64,000 nt of DNA from Schistocerca nitens (GCF_023898315.1 NC_064615.1:5094501-5158500); one strand, 5' to 3'. Counted from the stretch's first letter, positions 31,625-45,419 are shown. The notes: generated by a model not told the origin, from the sequence alone. Made by a program: numbers and translations.

Positions 31625-34600
31625 ATTGTATAAATGAATAAAAAACATTTCCTTTGGAAAGCAATAACAAGATAATATCTATTATTATTTCTCTGCATAT
31701 CCCTTTTCGTGTGGATTATGCTAGCTTTTTGTATTTTTAAAATTGGTTGTTATTTGGATGAGAAATAAACAAAAATTGATCTATTCTAGAGTTCAGAAGC
31801 AGTGCTGCCAGTATGTAGGTCCTGCTTGTGTGAGACAAGTGGCTCGACTGACTGATTCAGTAATTGTGCATGGCTGCCACACTCGTTTCCACTATCAAAC
31901 CACAGTTCCCTCTGTCTCTCTTCCACAAAAGATAAGCTTGTTGCACAGTACTACTTCAGGGAGTTGCTAACTAATGTCCCATTTTGTATTCTTGAATCAA
32001 CTTTGTCACTCGAAATCCAACTACATATACAATTTGTAAATGGTTTCTGCTAGCCGATATGAGCAAAGGATATTTTGATTATCAAATACGCTGGGAGAAA
32101 CTCAAGAATTACACATATATTATACAGAAACTATACTAGTATTTTTTCTTATTTCCTAGTAGTATTTAAAGTACACCCCATGCTTCTCTTGTGATGTAAA
32201 CTGGTAAGCATCAGTTCACTTACTGAAGTGCTAAAATCTTCAGTTCTACTCGTATACACACAAGAATGTAAGGAGAATAGTTTCTGACATGCTCCTTCTC
32301 TCAAGCCATTTTATTAATGATATTAGATTAGTGAAGTGTGATTTGTCAGATGCTCTTTATTTGGATTCTGAATGCTGTGGTAGTCTTTACCAATACCTGT
32401 GAGATGTTTATCATACGTATTTGGAATCATAAAATATTTGGATGTAACCACCCAACGCAGTTTGACTGAATGATTCCATAAAACTAACTGCAAGGAGAAA
32501 AATGCAATAAACATGGAACACATATCGACGCTGTTACTGCTGATAACATCATGAGGAGACTGCTGATAAGAGGGTGTCGAATGTAAGAGGAAGAAAGTGT
32601 TCTGTGTGCATGTCCAACGAGAGTGGCAAAGACCCAGCAGCAAATATCCAGTGACTTACCATCAATATAGGAATAGAATAGCAGTGGGCTCTTCATTTAT
32701 TTATGTGCAGTACGTTAGATGTAGCTGTAGCAATAATGCTCTGCAAATTCTCTACTAGATACAAGCCACTGAAAATGTATTTCAATGCAAAATTGAAAAA
32801 AATGAGGTTGCATTCCCTCTTGACGTTATAGAGTATATGAGATGAAGATGTAGGATTTCCCTGTTAACGTATGTTGCACGAATTGTGTGTACCTACACCA
32901 TACATACATACGTAAAGAATCAAAAACTGTAATCGACACTCGACTACATATAAATAGGTTTAAGCACGTTTTCTCCTAACCTGTATACTCTCGAATCACA
33001 TAAAAACAAAATCATGCACTCTTCCTTCTTTTACTTTTTGCACACAATTGCTTTCCTTCTTTGTACTGCAGCTGGTCGATCATTACTTTCAGTATGAGGA
33101 ATAGTTGGTGAATGTAATGCTGGTCTGAACGCTAGATCAGTTTATACTTGTATGGTGATAATGTGATCATTACATCACTTACAATTACGACTCCTAAAAT
33201 TAGAACACATATTGGCACTACAGATTAAATCACAGTACGTGGATGGTTTGTGATGTTCGATGTGTGTTAGGGGCTGATGCTGTCACCCACACATCAGAGT
33301 CCTTACTGCTCTAACGCTGCAAGTGCTTGTCTGTATATGTGAAAATGTGTTTAGTCCCCAGTCAGTTATTGGCAATAAGCTGCCATAAAATACGTAAGAT
33401 TACACGTCTGGACAGATCTAATGAGAATTATTTAACACATGCACGACACATTTCAGGAAATGATTCCGATTTTCAGGTGCATATTTCGTGCATTATTCGT
33501 AGTGTACGTTTTCCAAAGTACTGCGGATGATGAGAAAGGAAGTACACTCAAAGAGACTGATACATAATACCATGAAATGGGAAGTGTATACTTTCCACTT
33601 GTTATGTATGCATCAGGGTTTTTTGCTCTGACTTGGTGAACCACCTTTGTGCAGCTCCAAACTCACCAAGAATTGTCTGTAATGTGTGTAGGAAATGAGA
33701 CATGGAAAATGTGACACAAGGATTCACAATGTTCATGAAGGACCACAAAAATTTTATTATTTATTATTAGCTTTCGTTTTTCTTCTTAGAGAATTATTGT
33801 AGGTATCAAGATTTGTCAATGTATTGTAGGAAGCAATGTGAGGACACTCCTTGCAGAATGGTGTGTTATACCCAATTGTCACTAGAAGCTTATAGTAAGT
33901 CACTGTGTATGTAGATAAAACTCAGATGTACTACTTCCATCATGGTTAAGCTGGCACCAGAAAACAGTTTGTTGTACAATTTTCATTGGCAATGTCACAG
34001 CAGGTTTTATAGTACGCTCGATTCAAAATTACTGTGCAGATGAGCTTTGGTAGTAGTAGTGAAATGTCAAGGCAACTAAATGTTAATAAAGACTCAGAAC
34101 TGGACATATCTTTCATCCCATAGATCCTCATGCATACGAATCAATTACGTCTCTGCGGCTCAGTATACATATTAAGAGTTCATTCTAGTGTTGAACCAAG
34201 CAATGCATGACTTGCCTTTAGCACAGAAGGCTACCCAAATGATAACATGTCCACAATCAAAATTTCTGCTCATTCTTACCTACTACTCTGTTTTCAGATC
34301 ATGTCAATAATACTGATATCAATCTGGCAGATTCTTCTAATCACTCTAGATCACTTTATCCCATTCCGAACTCCATGATATATGTTTTTCAGCAGCCTGT
34401 TTATCGTTTGGGTGTTAGAGCAGGTTTCTGCAATTATTTCTCAAGTGCAAGATGTTTGTCGTTTGACAAAATTTGTCGTACACGTCTAGCATTTACTAAC
34501 AACTGTAAATCAGCAACAAGTTGAGAAGAATAACGGTTTGTCGCCATTGCTTTGCGCTAAAGGAACTGTTTCAATGCCTTGTGGCGTAGAGCGCCATAAA

Positions 34601-36778
34601 TATCGATATTTGTTCAGTGCGTAAGTGTGCTATCTTTGAAGAGAGGGCTTTGGGCAGGATGTTGGACGCTAACGGCAGTTAGCCCCCGGACTTGTATCTG
34701 TGTAGAAGCTAAATGTGAATAAATCTGTATCTGAGAGAATTCTAGTTGTTTACCTACAACTATTCCATATTCCCTCCGCCTCAAATATTTTTCTACTTAG
34801 TCCATATGTATCGTTCTGTCCATATCGTGTGCTCAATCTAATGAAATTATCGATCACTGTAACTGAGCAGATCAACTTCTTGCCAGTTTGACGATTAGAG
34901 TCCCATTTCCTTGTACACACCGCTTTTTGCTTTTTCATCTCATGATGACCGTTTACCGAATGGCATTGTCACAATTGTGGTTTATGTGTCAGATTGCTGT
35001 AAAGCAGTCTTGCAGAGACGTCATTGGTCAATAATGCAGAAATTGTGCTAATTGTATCACTTGGGTTATCTGCATAGTTGTTAAAATACCACAACGTGGT
35101 AATCGTTAAACATTTAAAGTATAGTTTTTAGATGCGCCTTTGATTGGCAACCTGGGAAAGTGGCAGAAAATCGGTCAAAAATCATTGCGAAATTGTAAGT
35201 GGCAGTAAGAGATGGTCATGTGTTGGACTTCTTACAGAAAGTGCCATGATCACAGTAATTTAGCTGTGACCTGATGAATTTCCAAGTCATACACTTTTAT
35301 GTCAAAGTGTCTTATGTCATAAATTATGGTAATATTTACCTCAATTTTTAAAAACTTTACCTCTACAGCTGATCTCTCTGATGAATCTTTCGCTACGGAA
35401 TACAGTATCCACATGACAAGGCTCACACAATTGGAATAGTAATAAAAGGACGAGGAGGGGGAGTTGGTTTTTCGCCTTTTTGAAGTCATCCTATTGGTCT
35501 AAATAGAGGAGAGGGAGGTGACCTTGATTTTAATTTCCGTACTGGTACAGTGGATGTGTAACTTTGCACTGGGGCGTATCTTGACACATAACAGGTGTCT
35601 TGTTACATCCTGGCGTTGATTATGTCACACGTAGTTGCCCAAGAGGTATGGGTGGCAGACGCTTCATCAACTGACGCCTACCTAAGGTTGGGTAGGCACC
35701 GATTCACTACTGTCGCCACGACAACAACAAATATTGCAACACGCTTTTCTGAGAAAGATTTTCTCAGATTGTGGCAGAGTAGTGTAATTGTAATTAAGTT
35801 GACTATCAGATTGGAATGGATAGCTTAAATATTTTTTATTGTTGTGATTGAATATAGTTGCAGTTTGTCCAGCAGTTTCAGTAATGTTTTTATGTTTTTC
35901 AGTGCTGTATTATATATTTGCTTAGTGTTATTTCCGAGTGGATGTCACTCGAAATGTGACTAACGGGAACAAAATTTGTACACAAAATAGAGTACTTTCT
36001 CTCTCTAACTTATTTGTCTATCTTCTAATCTGCAATGGTTTCTACATGTTAGGTAAAAAGTACAAAATAGAACGACTCTATCAACAAGATCTCGCAGTAG
36101 TGGTAGTGGCCAGACAGGTTACAGGCACGCACTGCCACCCGCTGACCCGCACTCACCGGCTTGATCCGGCGAGTGCGTGAACTCACTTGCTTTCCTTTCA
36201 CTGCACAAGCTCTGGGGGTGCACAGCTTCTGATGACACATTCGTACATTCTTAATGGAATGGCATACTATGGAAGAGGTTGACTGGCCAGCAAATAAAAA
36301 CCAAACTCGTCTGGTTAAAACAGACTGTATTGTTGAAATCTTGCATCTTCCAATTAAGTCTGATTTATATTCAGATTCTTTCAGTGAACTGTAAATATTT
36401 TACTGCCTATTTTCCAGCGTAGTACACAGTAATTTATTCTCTACCTGAAATTACATTATTCCACAATATCATTTCATAAGTAAGTGTGGACATGGAAATG
36501 AAATATCGCTACCACATGTTAAATTTGCCACATAGGAACAATCATTTACCAAGAATATTCTGATTTTATATTTGTGCGTTTTGCATCTAGGAATTTTCAC
36601 AATTAGTATTATGCCATTTTGATGTTTGTTGCAGTGGCTGGAACCCAAATTCACAACTTACAACATTAAACATATTTTTGATATGCAATGTTTTGGATAC
36701 TGTCGCTTATTTCAAGTTTTTTATTGTTTTGAGTCGCACATCTCTGACAAGTGAATAATACACGTGTGATCTTACAAA

Positions 36779-36816
36779 CAGAGAGAGGGAGCGAGAGGGA
36801 GAGAGAGAGAGAGGGG
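36779..36816. repeat. (GA)n microsatellite
   Basis: An interrupted GA/GGGA tract. Confidence 0.9.
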
Positions 36817-39800
36817 TGGGTTGAGTTAATCAGTTTCAATTTCTCTTCTTCCTATTCCATTCATGGGTAATACAGGGAACGAATGCCAACCATCATACCT
36901 CCATGTAGGCCAGGTCAACATCGCGGCTAATATGAGAGACGTAAAATGGAGGAATTAATATACTACCTTAATCGTCTTACAACATCCACTCCAAAAATTT
37001 TAAATATCAGCTCTTCTGCATTGCACTGTGTTTACCTTGTCATGCCACTCAAGAGTTTTGAATGTTCCTGGGATACCCACATTGTATTAATTAAGTCTAA
37101 GATTAAATAGTTAGCTACATAATATGGTTATTTTTACAAAACTGTTTCAGTATCTAAAGGTGTATTCGTGAGGTATTAAAATAGATAATTTCTGAAGGCA
37201 TTTTAAATTTCTGTAGGAAAAATTTTTTAGTCAGTCAGATATAAGGTACTAAAATGATTTGTGCTTAAATATGTAAGCATTCCTGAGTAGCATTCAGAAT
37301 CATGTTTATGAATGAGATTATGTGATGCAAATTAATTCCCTGACTCAATTGTCACCAAAACTTATAATCACACACAGTACAAAAGTCGTTGGAAAAAGGG
37401 GCCAAGAGTATGTCTACTATGTGATTTCCAATCCAATCTATCAGCACACACATCAGGAAGTTTTGAAGATACTGTTTTACATATTGATTTTCCTTAGTCC
37501 TTTACTGATACTCACAAGGGTACATCCTGTCTGTTTTTGGTGTTATCTTTTACCCACTGACACCGATTTTTAAAATGTTTATATTGGTAATTCCTTCATA
37601 GAACTTATCATAATATTTGTGTCACAAATAAACATTATTACTTATAGGATGAAAGGACACTCAAGTGTGCTGTAAATAAGAGCAAATCCAATCTTAAGCC
37701 CCATGACATACCAATAGCACTTTGTTCCTTGTTAGCTGTCCAAACTGATAGAGCTGTGAAATGCTACACTCTGCTTTCTATTAGGTAAATATCAAGTAAA
37801 CCTGTTATCAGTTTATTGATAGCTTAAACTTTCAATATAAAGGCAATTTTAATTGATTGAAAATTTTATGTTTGCAGAAGTGTCCAACCACTTTTGAGTA
37901 CATTAACTTCAACAGAACTTTTGAGAGAAATTGAAATAATTGCATTTACTAATTCTTGGTCTCTATTTAATACATATTTTAATTTGTTCCTAAACATACT
38001 TTGCCTGTGTAGTACACAGAATGTCTTGGGAGGAAAAGCAAAGAATAGTATATAGTATTCAGTAATTGGTACTCTAGCATACAGTCAGTACAGTTTGTAT
38101 ATACTGCTTGCACAAAAACACTTAAAACTGAAGAAATCCTGATAAACGTCCTCTTCAGTGCCTGTAGATGATAAAAGCTCATTGCAGTTACATGAATAAT
38201 CTCTCTGTTTACTGTTAAATCTGTCTCTCTTTGATGATATCACAGTTATGTCAGCATTGTTTCTTTAAGGAATTTCTTGAAGGAGAGAATAAGACCGACA
38301 CCTCAGTAATTCCATAAAAAAGTGAATGTATATTTAATTGTTGATTATGATGTATAATCTTCATTTGTGGATCCATACCCTTCTGCCTGAGATGTGGCAT
38401 TATTCTTTTGCTGAAACCATTTCAGAAATATGCAGTATGAGAAGTACATAAATGTTGCTGTTTAAGTAAATAATTTTCTTTTTCTAAGTCCATTTGTTGC
38501 CTTAGTAGCCAACATACTTCTAGCACAGTTCTTCATTGGATTGTGCCAATTTTGGAGGTCAAAATGTGACACCATTGAGGCTACTGCCTAGTAACTTGAC
38601 AGGAGAGTAATGAAATGTATATATGAATGCTTAAGTATTGTCACTATCCAGTGAGTGAGTAATGTGTCATCCATATAAGATGGAGTGGTCCTATTGTGAG
38701 GCACCTTATTTTTGTGTTGATTCTTTATCACTGAAGCATTTGACAGATAAATGTAGTTGAAGATAAAATCAGTATGTGGTAATATGTAAGGGTTTTATGA
38801 CATCTGTGCACACAAATAAACATATTGATCTTCCAGTTCTGTGACTGAGATATTGAGAGCAGAAAGAAACAAGATTGATTTGCCTCTATTAATAGTCTCC
38901 TAGGGTTCTGCAAACAAATTGTTTATTTTTAATGTTGTGATCGATGATTTTAACAATGAGATAATAAATAATGTTAGCACCAACATACTGCATGGTGTGT
39001 TTGGTGTAAAAATAGAAGTGTTGTCACATACTCAGTGTAGAGGGCTATCTGTGCCTGTCTTAAGTACAAAATGATTGTTGCAAACAGATAAAAAATAGAA
39101 ATATGGAGTAGTTATAGAGATCTCTCAAAAACACTTCTACAAAGGAGTATGACATTTGCGAATATTTTATGAGTTTCAAACATTTAGCCTTACTAATGAA
39201 AGTTGTTATGTTATGGGACAGTAAATAAAAACAGTCACTAATTGTGTAAAAATATTATTAATCTGGTAAAAAAGATACAGTTGTATGTAATTTGAAGGAC
39301 ATTGAGACTCTTTAAGTTTTAACTAATGCTAAGAAACAGTTCACTTATTTCAGTCTGTTCTGTATTTTATTATATATTTTATGATATGGAAAACAGTGCT
39401 GCAATCATATATGCATAGCCATAAAAATCTTTATTTTCTTTGTATTTTAATATCTCATAAATAAAATATCTTAAATTGTATAACAACGTTTATTACACAT
39501 ATATAAACATTATATAAAAATATGAATTGGCAACAAATGTTTGGCCTTCATAACTGCTATACCTAATATAATTACCTCAACTGATTGGGAAAAATAGTAT
39601 ACATATTATAGGATTTGTCTAAATGATCTCACTCATTACACCATTTTCACTTGATATGCACCACTGCTTCACCTCAAACACAAGGATGATCAGTTATTTA
39701 CTCTCTTTGTAATTAAGTCTTAATTTTAAATGACAGTTTGATATGTTTATGCTTTGTGATGTTGAGATGAAAATGTCAGTTGCTATTGAAGTCTGACAAA

Positions 39801-40440
39801 TACTCTGGTGATCAAATGGGCTACAATAAATAACGTGATTCACAAGAGAGATAGTGAGTTTCTTACACAGTCACGAAAATAATTTCAAGGAGAAGAGTAT
39901 GTCATTGATGTGTGGACATGTGGAGAAATGAAAGTGATACTTATGGTAAATATAAATTGATAGTTGTATCTACATAAAGTAATCTCAGTTACGCGTATTT
40001 AAAACAGTATGTTTACTCCCAGTCTACTGAACAATATTATGAAGGAACTACCAGCAACAGTTAAATCAGAGGCCTCCTTTGTAAGGGTAGTGTTTTCTTC
40101 GCTCTGTTTTGTGAATGACGTGAAGGAGATGATTCTGCTGAAATATCACCCAGTGTTGTATATGGATTATCAAATACTGGAAAACTGCAGAAACTACTCA
40201 CGATATCAATAACTATAACCACAAAAAATAGATGAATTATAAAATTTTGGAGAATTTATGGGGCTGTGAAATTGTTAGTGAAAGTGTAAAAGGAAAGAAT
40301 TGCATGAAGAAAGTTGCTCATAACAAGAAAAACATCCCCAGTCTTCCAGAGGCAATGCCATGGTGTACACACAGAAATAACTTAGAACTGCTGGCCAATA
40401 TGACTAATGCATTAAGCAGCAATTAAGTTGAAATTAATTG

Positions 40441-40454
40441 TGTGTGTGTGTGTG
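40441..40454. repeat. (TG)n microsatellite
   Basis: A short TG tract. Confidence 0.85.
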
Positions 40455-41065
40455 CACAGACATCGTCTATGAAGTGATGAATATGTTATTTTAGAGAAGA
40501 TAAGTACCTACATTTATAATACTGATTAACAGATCATACCTTGTCACTGAAATAGGTTTCTCATCTTTCAATAAATAGCTATCATAACTGCACTCAATTG
40601 TACTGGAGTATGTTACAGTTTCATGTCTAGACATGTCAAAATTTACTGTTTTGGATATAATTTCTGGAGACATAGTAGTGTTGTATGACATTTTTGTACT
40701 TATTTGTGTTTAACAGCTTCAATTAGATTCTCTTTTTAAAATCCAAATATATTTTTTATGGCACATGACTCTCTTAGCTTTTTCATCCAATGCTTTTATG
40801 TTACTGAGCTATAACAAGCGATCCATGTCAGAGAGGCAGTTAACAACACAGATTAATTAGGAGTAGGTAAGTGCGGATTTGCACACATTATGATATCAAA
40901 ATATTTAGTTATGCTAGTGATATTGCTATTACTAGTTACACCAGTGATATTATTATTGTTTTGCACCGATATGTGAAACTCAGAAGTACTAAGAACATTG
41001 TAAGAAATCATAATAACCACAAACAGTAGTTACTTACGTTCATTAATTTACGAAACGTAATATAT

Positions 41066-41291
41066 AGGGTGTTCCAAAGTTTTTGCATGAAATTTGTGAG
41101 GGCGACAGATCGCGTCATGTGGAACAACTTTCGCTAGAGGTGCTTCCCCAAGGCTAGGCGTTTCTTATTGTAATTGCGGGCCATAGGATACCGTGAGGAA
41201 GTGTCAGCGACCATTAAGTCTCTAACAACAGTTGCCCACGACGTGATCGATCAACACTAGACTTTGATTTACGTTTGAAACATCCTCTATT
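41066..41291. mobile_element. possible small TIR element (MITE)
   Basis: It starts agggtgttccaaagtttttg and ends acgtttgaaacatcctcta. The ends are imperfect inverted matches (gggtgttccaaa against ggatgtttcaaa), flanked by TA-rich sequence. There is no coding capacity. GC is higher than its surroundings. It lies about 0.8 kb beyond the stop codon of the zinc-finger gene. Confidence 0.4.
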
Positions 41292-42115
41292 TGTGATAAC
41301 TGAATAAATTTGGTTAACTATGAAGCTGGAGTCGTAACGAACCATCTGAGACACTTTCCATTTTATTGAATGATTATTTTGGTCTCACATTGCTCCACAC
41401 ACTATCATATCTCAGAAAAGCAGACGGTATTACCTTATGTCAAGGATGTTCTGGTCTCACTATGGAATTTCTCCACATGTTACTCTTTATCCTTAATATG
41501 ATTTTGTCGTTATTTTCTTGAAAGAATATTGTAACAAAGTTATATTTTTCTTTTTCGAGTAGTATAATATTCCAGCGTTTATGAAAGAATACTGACATCT
41601 GTGTTTTCAGCAAAAATGCTTGATAAAATGTGAACGAGTCATTTTTGTGCTACTCCGTGAAGTTTTGGACAGTGGTTTGGTATGGTCATCTTCATCGCCT
41701 CCGCCGAAATTATCGTTGTGATATAATTATTTACATTCTTATACAAAACTTAAAAACAAGTATTAAATAATAACAATAAAATAATAATAGTAATAATACT
41801 GAGAGATCAGCAGGAGTAAAAAGAAAAACGGGACGTTTATAACTTTCCACGCTTATTGAAATTCACAGGGCCATCTATAAACTAAAATATGCAGTGTAGT
41901 TTATATAAAATGCACTGGGTGTCCACGAGATAAAAAAAAATTACATTTGCTAATGACAGTGACGTAGTTGGTGACTCGGAAATACGGACTGACCAACAAA
42001 GCCAAATGCTCTGAAGATGGTAACATTAGTGCCAACACAGCCACTGGACAAAAAGTCTGTTTCGAAGCATGCTGCGACCGTTATAGAGGAGAAGGAGCCG
42101 TCCGCGCCGCAGTGA
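41292..42115 (-). other. probable 3' UTR / downstream flank of the zinc-finger gene
   Basis: It follows the stop codon at 42,116. AT-rich, no domains. The transcript end is not defined; the nearest AATAAA on the minus strand lies at 41,362-41,367. Confidence 0.4.
41362..41367 (-). terminator. candidate poly(A) signal
   Basis: AATAAA on the minus strand about 750 bp after the stop of the zinc-finger gene. In AT-rich DNA such hexamers occur by chance, so this is only a candidate. Confidence 0.25.
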
Positions 42116-43070
42116 TCACGAGGCTTTGGGAGCGGCGTACCGGTTCTTGTTTGTGGACGGCTTGGACACGCCGCTGCCGCCGCCGCCGCCGCCGCCGCCT
42201 GCCCCCGGTGTCAGATTCTTCTGCGCGATGTGTGTCTGGTAGTGCTTTGCGAGGTGCGCCTTCTGGCGGAAGCTCTTGCCGCACAGCGTGCAGGAGAAGG
42301 GCTTCTCGCCGGTGTGCGTCCTGATGTGCACGTTCACCGAGTACTTGTCCTTGAAGCCCTTGCTGCAGATGCTGCAGTAGTGCAGCGAGCGCTCCTTGCG
42401 CGCGCCGGGCGTGCTGCCGGCCGCGCCCTGCTGCGCCGCCCCCTTGGCCGCGGAGCTCTGCTTCTTGGAGTACTTCTTGGGCCTCGGCGGCGCCTGCGGC
42501 GGCGGCGGCGTCTGGTGCTGCGGTGCGGGGGGCGACGACAGCGCGTGGTGGTGCGGCTGCTGGTGGGGGTGGTGCTGTTGGTGGTGGTGGTGCTGGTGGT
42601 GGTGGTGGTGGTGCTGGTGGTGGTGGTTCAGAGGGATCAGCGCGAGCCCGTCGTGGGTGGGGGGCGGGAGCCGCGCCATGTACATGGGCGCGTGCTGCTG
42701 GTCGTGCGGCTGTTGCTCCATCACGCAGAACCGCTTCGCCGACTCCACGACCTCGTTCGTGATGTTCCGTATCTTCTCGTCGAAGCCTCCCGGGAACGAG
42801 AAGAGGATGTCGTCGACGCTGGTGGCGGGCGGGGAGTGGTGGTCGCCGTCGTCGAACATGGCGGCCCTGCCCGCCGGCCCGCTGTCCAGCTGGAGGTGCT
42901 GCACCAGCGGCTTCTTGTCGGCGCTGTCCTCCGCCGCCGCCTCGGGCACGAACACCGGCGACTCGGCCGCCGTCGGCGTCTTGGAGCCGCTGCCGGGCGG
43001 CGTGGACAGCGCGCGACGCAGCTCCGCGTGCCCGTCCTTCAGGCAGTCGCTCTTGTGGACGCCGTTGTAC
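42116..43070 (-). CDS. C2H2 zinc-finger protein, last coding exon
   Basis: Residues 355-672 of a predicted 672-residue protein. The exon opens after a good acceptor (tttgccgcccctgcag) with YNGVHKSDC and completes the Arg codon begun in the upstream exon (phase 2). It contains a helical stretch ([19 protein letters not shown]), a His/Gln tract at 503-530, a Pro-rich segment, a basic patch RPKKYSKK at 551-558 that could serve as a nuclear signal, and two C2H2 fingers. Finger ligands are Cys587, Cys590, His603, His607 and Cys615, Cys618, His631, His635, joined by a TGEKP linker, as in sequence-specific DNA-binding proteins. A Gly tract and AAPKAS end follow. Very GC-rich. A transcriptional regulator is likely; orthologue not recognised. 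Confidence 0.9.
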
Positions 43071-43364
43071 CTGCAGGGGCGGCAAAGTTCTCTCGTTACT
43101 GGCGTAGCTGAGCTGTGGCAGCCGGGGCGCGTGATTCCGAGGGCCGGCAGTTTTATCACGGGCCAAAGAAAAAGGACAATGGAGGAGTGGGAGGGGAAGG
43201 AGGAGGCAGAAGAAGAAGAAGAAGAAAAGAAATGACTGGAGACCACTGAAATGACACGAGGCAGAGGTGTATGAAAGAAAATCGTGAGATTCGCACTGGA
43301 CTATGTTCAGTAACAGCTTTCAGGAAAATACATGACCTCACAAGAGAAACTGGTATTTGAATTA

Positions 43365-44520
43365 TTAGGGTCATCTAAAAAGTTCTGCACACACTTTACG
43401 ACAAAATTGAAGAAAATAATTTATTTTACAAAATACGTATACAGGCCATCAATATTGTCACCATTCTTGCTCATGACAGCTTCCCATCGGTTTGGGACAG
43501 CTTCCCATCGGTTTGGGAACTTCTGCATTGTGGATAGGGCACCTTCATCGTTGAGCTGCCTGTTTGCTCAGGTCGTCACCTCACCGGAATCTTCATCAAT
43601 TGTAACAAAAGATTTTTCACCGAGTTGTTCCTTCAATTTGGGAAACAAATCAAACTCTGGTGGGCTCATATCAGAACTGTATGTCTGGTTGGTGGGGAAG
43701 TATTTGCCATCCATATTTGTCGAGCGTTTCTATCACTGGCTGGGCGGTATGCGGTCTTGCATTATAGTGCAGAATGAGGTCACCAACTGCAAGTATGTCA
43801 GGCCTACTTTGACGAATTTTCGGGCGCAAAACATCTTGCAGAAGCAGCTTGTGGTACGCGCCTGCTACAGATGTCTCCCTGGCCACTCTATTTGAAGCTA
43901 TGAGTCTACTCACGTCACACGCAAAGCTTATCGCCAGTTTCATCATTGAATGTTGGCGGCGTAACTTTTTTGGGCGTGGAGAGACGGAACTTTTTCATTG
44001 TGACGACTGAGACTTCAGTTCTGGCTCAAAATCTCGTATTCAGGTTTCATCAACTGCAAGAACCCTTTTCAGAAACTGTTCTCCTTCTGTTCGATAACAT
44101 TGAAGCAATCTTTTCTTTTTCCGATTCTTTTGCGAACTGCTCTTCCCTCATGTCATACGGAACCCATCTGGCAGCAACTTTTCTCATCTGTAACTGTTTC
44201 CTCACATGCTTTTTTGTCAATTTTCTCTCAAAATATCATTAAAAATAACGTGAGAGGTATAGTTTGTTGCAGTTGATGGCTTTCCACTTCCTGGGTTGTC
44301 CACAGTGCTTAGCCGGCCTTCACGGAAACGAGCAGACTACCGTGACACTGTGCTACCATCCAGTACACTATTCCCACATACTTCTCTCAAAGCGTTGTGC
44401 ATTTTCGTTGCGTTCTTTCCAGCAAAAACAGATTTGCCAAATGCGAGCTTAAAATAATCAGTCCAAAGACGGAGACTCAGAGTGACCTATGACAAATGAT
44501 CACCCAGAAGACATCACAAA
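43365..44520 (-). mobile_element. mariner-type transposon relic in the intron
   Basis: The left end starts ttagggtcatctaaaaagtt. Minus-strand frames give a mariner transposase in order: N-terminal block near 44,440-44,270, KHVRKQLQMRKVAARWVP at about 44,215-44,160, LILHYNARPHTAQPVIETLD at about 43,770-43,720 (second catalytic Asp replaced by Tyr), then a decayed YSPDLSP block, FPKLKEQLGEKSFVT and NGDNIDGLY. A 21-bp tandem duplication lies near its end (about 43,478-43,520). It cannot encode an active enzyme. The right terminal repeat was not identified. Confidence 0.8.
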
Positions 44521-45360
44521 AGATTGCGGAGCCTTTGGAACATCAGGAACTCCAACTCAAAAAGATTACGCACGTAGGTAGGCTGCTGCGACCGGAATCA
44601 GTTAATACAAAAGTTCATTAGGCTTACAGCTGCTTCATAGTGTGCAATAACTTTCACTAAAAAAACGTTTATACTTAGGTAGCAGCGGCTTTCCTTTGGG
44701 TGTAGCAATTAAGAAACTGATTAGGAACTACATAGACGAATGTCCACTTTCATTTAGTTATAACCCTTCTACTGGGCATTGCATCACGTCGCAGTTTAAC
44801 AAAAATGTTATTTCGACATACTTCCTACGGTCAAATGAACAGGAAATTTTATTTGAAATTATTCAAACTTACAATTCTGAAGATATTTACAAAGCTACAT
44901 CCAGTAGGAGGGTTAGGCGAAATGTAAGTGGACATTCGCCAGCACAGTACATCAGGTAATACGGGTTACGTACCGCCTTTTGCGACTTTTTTGGACCATA
45001 TAGGCATTTCGGTTTATTTCAAAGCATTTTCAGTTAACACTGTAACAATTTGGATTTTATTACAAATCTGTTTCTCAACCCATAAACAATTCTCATGTTG
45101 TTACATCACTGCTGTTAAACAATATTCAATTATAATTATTAATCATGATCTTTTGTTTCCTACGTCGTTCTTAATGTTCTTCCACACATAGGTACTCGAT
45201 TGTTAGAACATTGTACTTCACTAACGCTGGATATATTTACGTTTTCATGTTGTGTGGATACATTTACACCTTGTGTAGTTTGTTTTGGTACTGTATGATG
45301 TGACAGTCGTTTGTATTGTTTCCAGTGGCTGTTGGAGCGTGCGTGAGTTTATATTTTTTG

Positions 45361-45364
<4 letters not shown>

Positions 45365-45411
<47 letters not shown>
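45365..45411. repeat. (TG)n microsatellite
   Basis: About 23 TG units in the intron of the zinc-finger gene. Confidence 0.95.

Positions 45412-45419
<8 letters not shown>

Larger units (their letters stand above)
24560..31630. mobile_element. decayed Polinton/Maverick-type virus-like locus
   Basis: Seven kilobases of very AT-rich DNA hold coding relics that fit one large DNA element: a retroviral-type integrase C-terminus with a chromodomain-like tail (minus strand), a minor-capsid-like and a major-capsid-like gene pair (plus), two BRO-type fragments (plus), a matrixin protease relic and a tandem-repeat protein (both minus). The integrase plus capsid-like pair is the Polinton/Maverick (adintovirus-like) signature. 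Protein-primed DNA polymerase, packaging ATPase and the integrase catalytic core were not seen, and every gene is broken. Ends are not defined. An alternative is two superimposed insertions, one from a BRO-carrying insect DNA virus. Confidence 0.68.
31631..41065. other. AT-rich intergenic region, no gene supported
   Basis: Over 9 kb with only short open frames (under 110 codons), none with a recognisable domain. A GA tract lies at 36,779-36,816 and a TG tract at 40,441-40,454. A stretch at 34,560-34,745, with tgtggcgtagagcgccataa and later gaataaatctgtatctgaga, has the look of a retroelement end but no partner was found. I see no tRNA, rRNA or CRISPR-like structure. Confidence 0.6.

Noticed and set aside
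34560-34745. Solo LTR
   Set aside because: It has LTR-end-like features, but I found no TG...CA boundaries with a duplication and no partner copy.
42230-43235. Long plus-strand open frames (up to 293 codons) over the zinc-finger exon
   Set aside because: They are antisense shadows of a GC-rich exon whose low-complexity codons lack stops on the other strand. The minus-strand frame has zinc fingers and splice sites; these do not.
44696-44959. 87-codon frame in the intron as a possible exon
   Set aside because: Plus strand, opposite to the host gene, with no domain and no splice signals of note.
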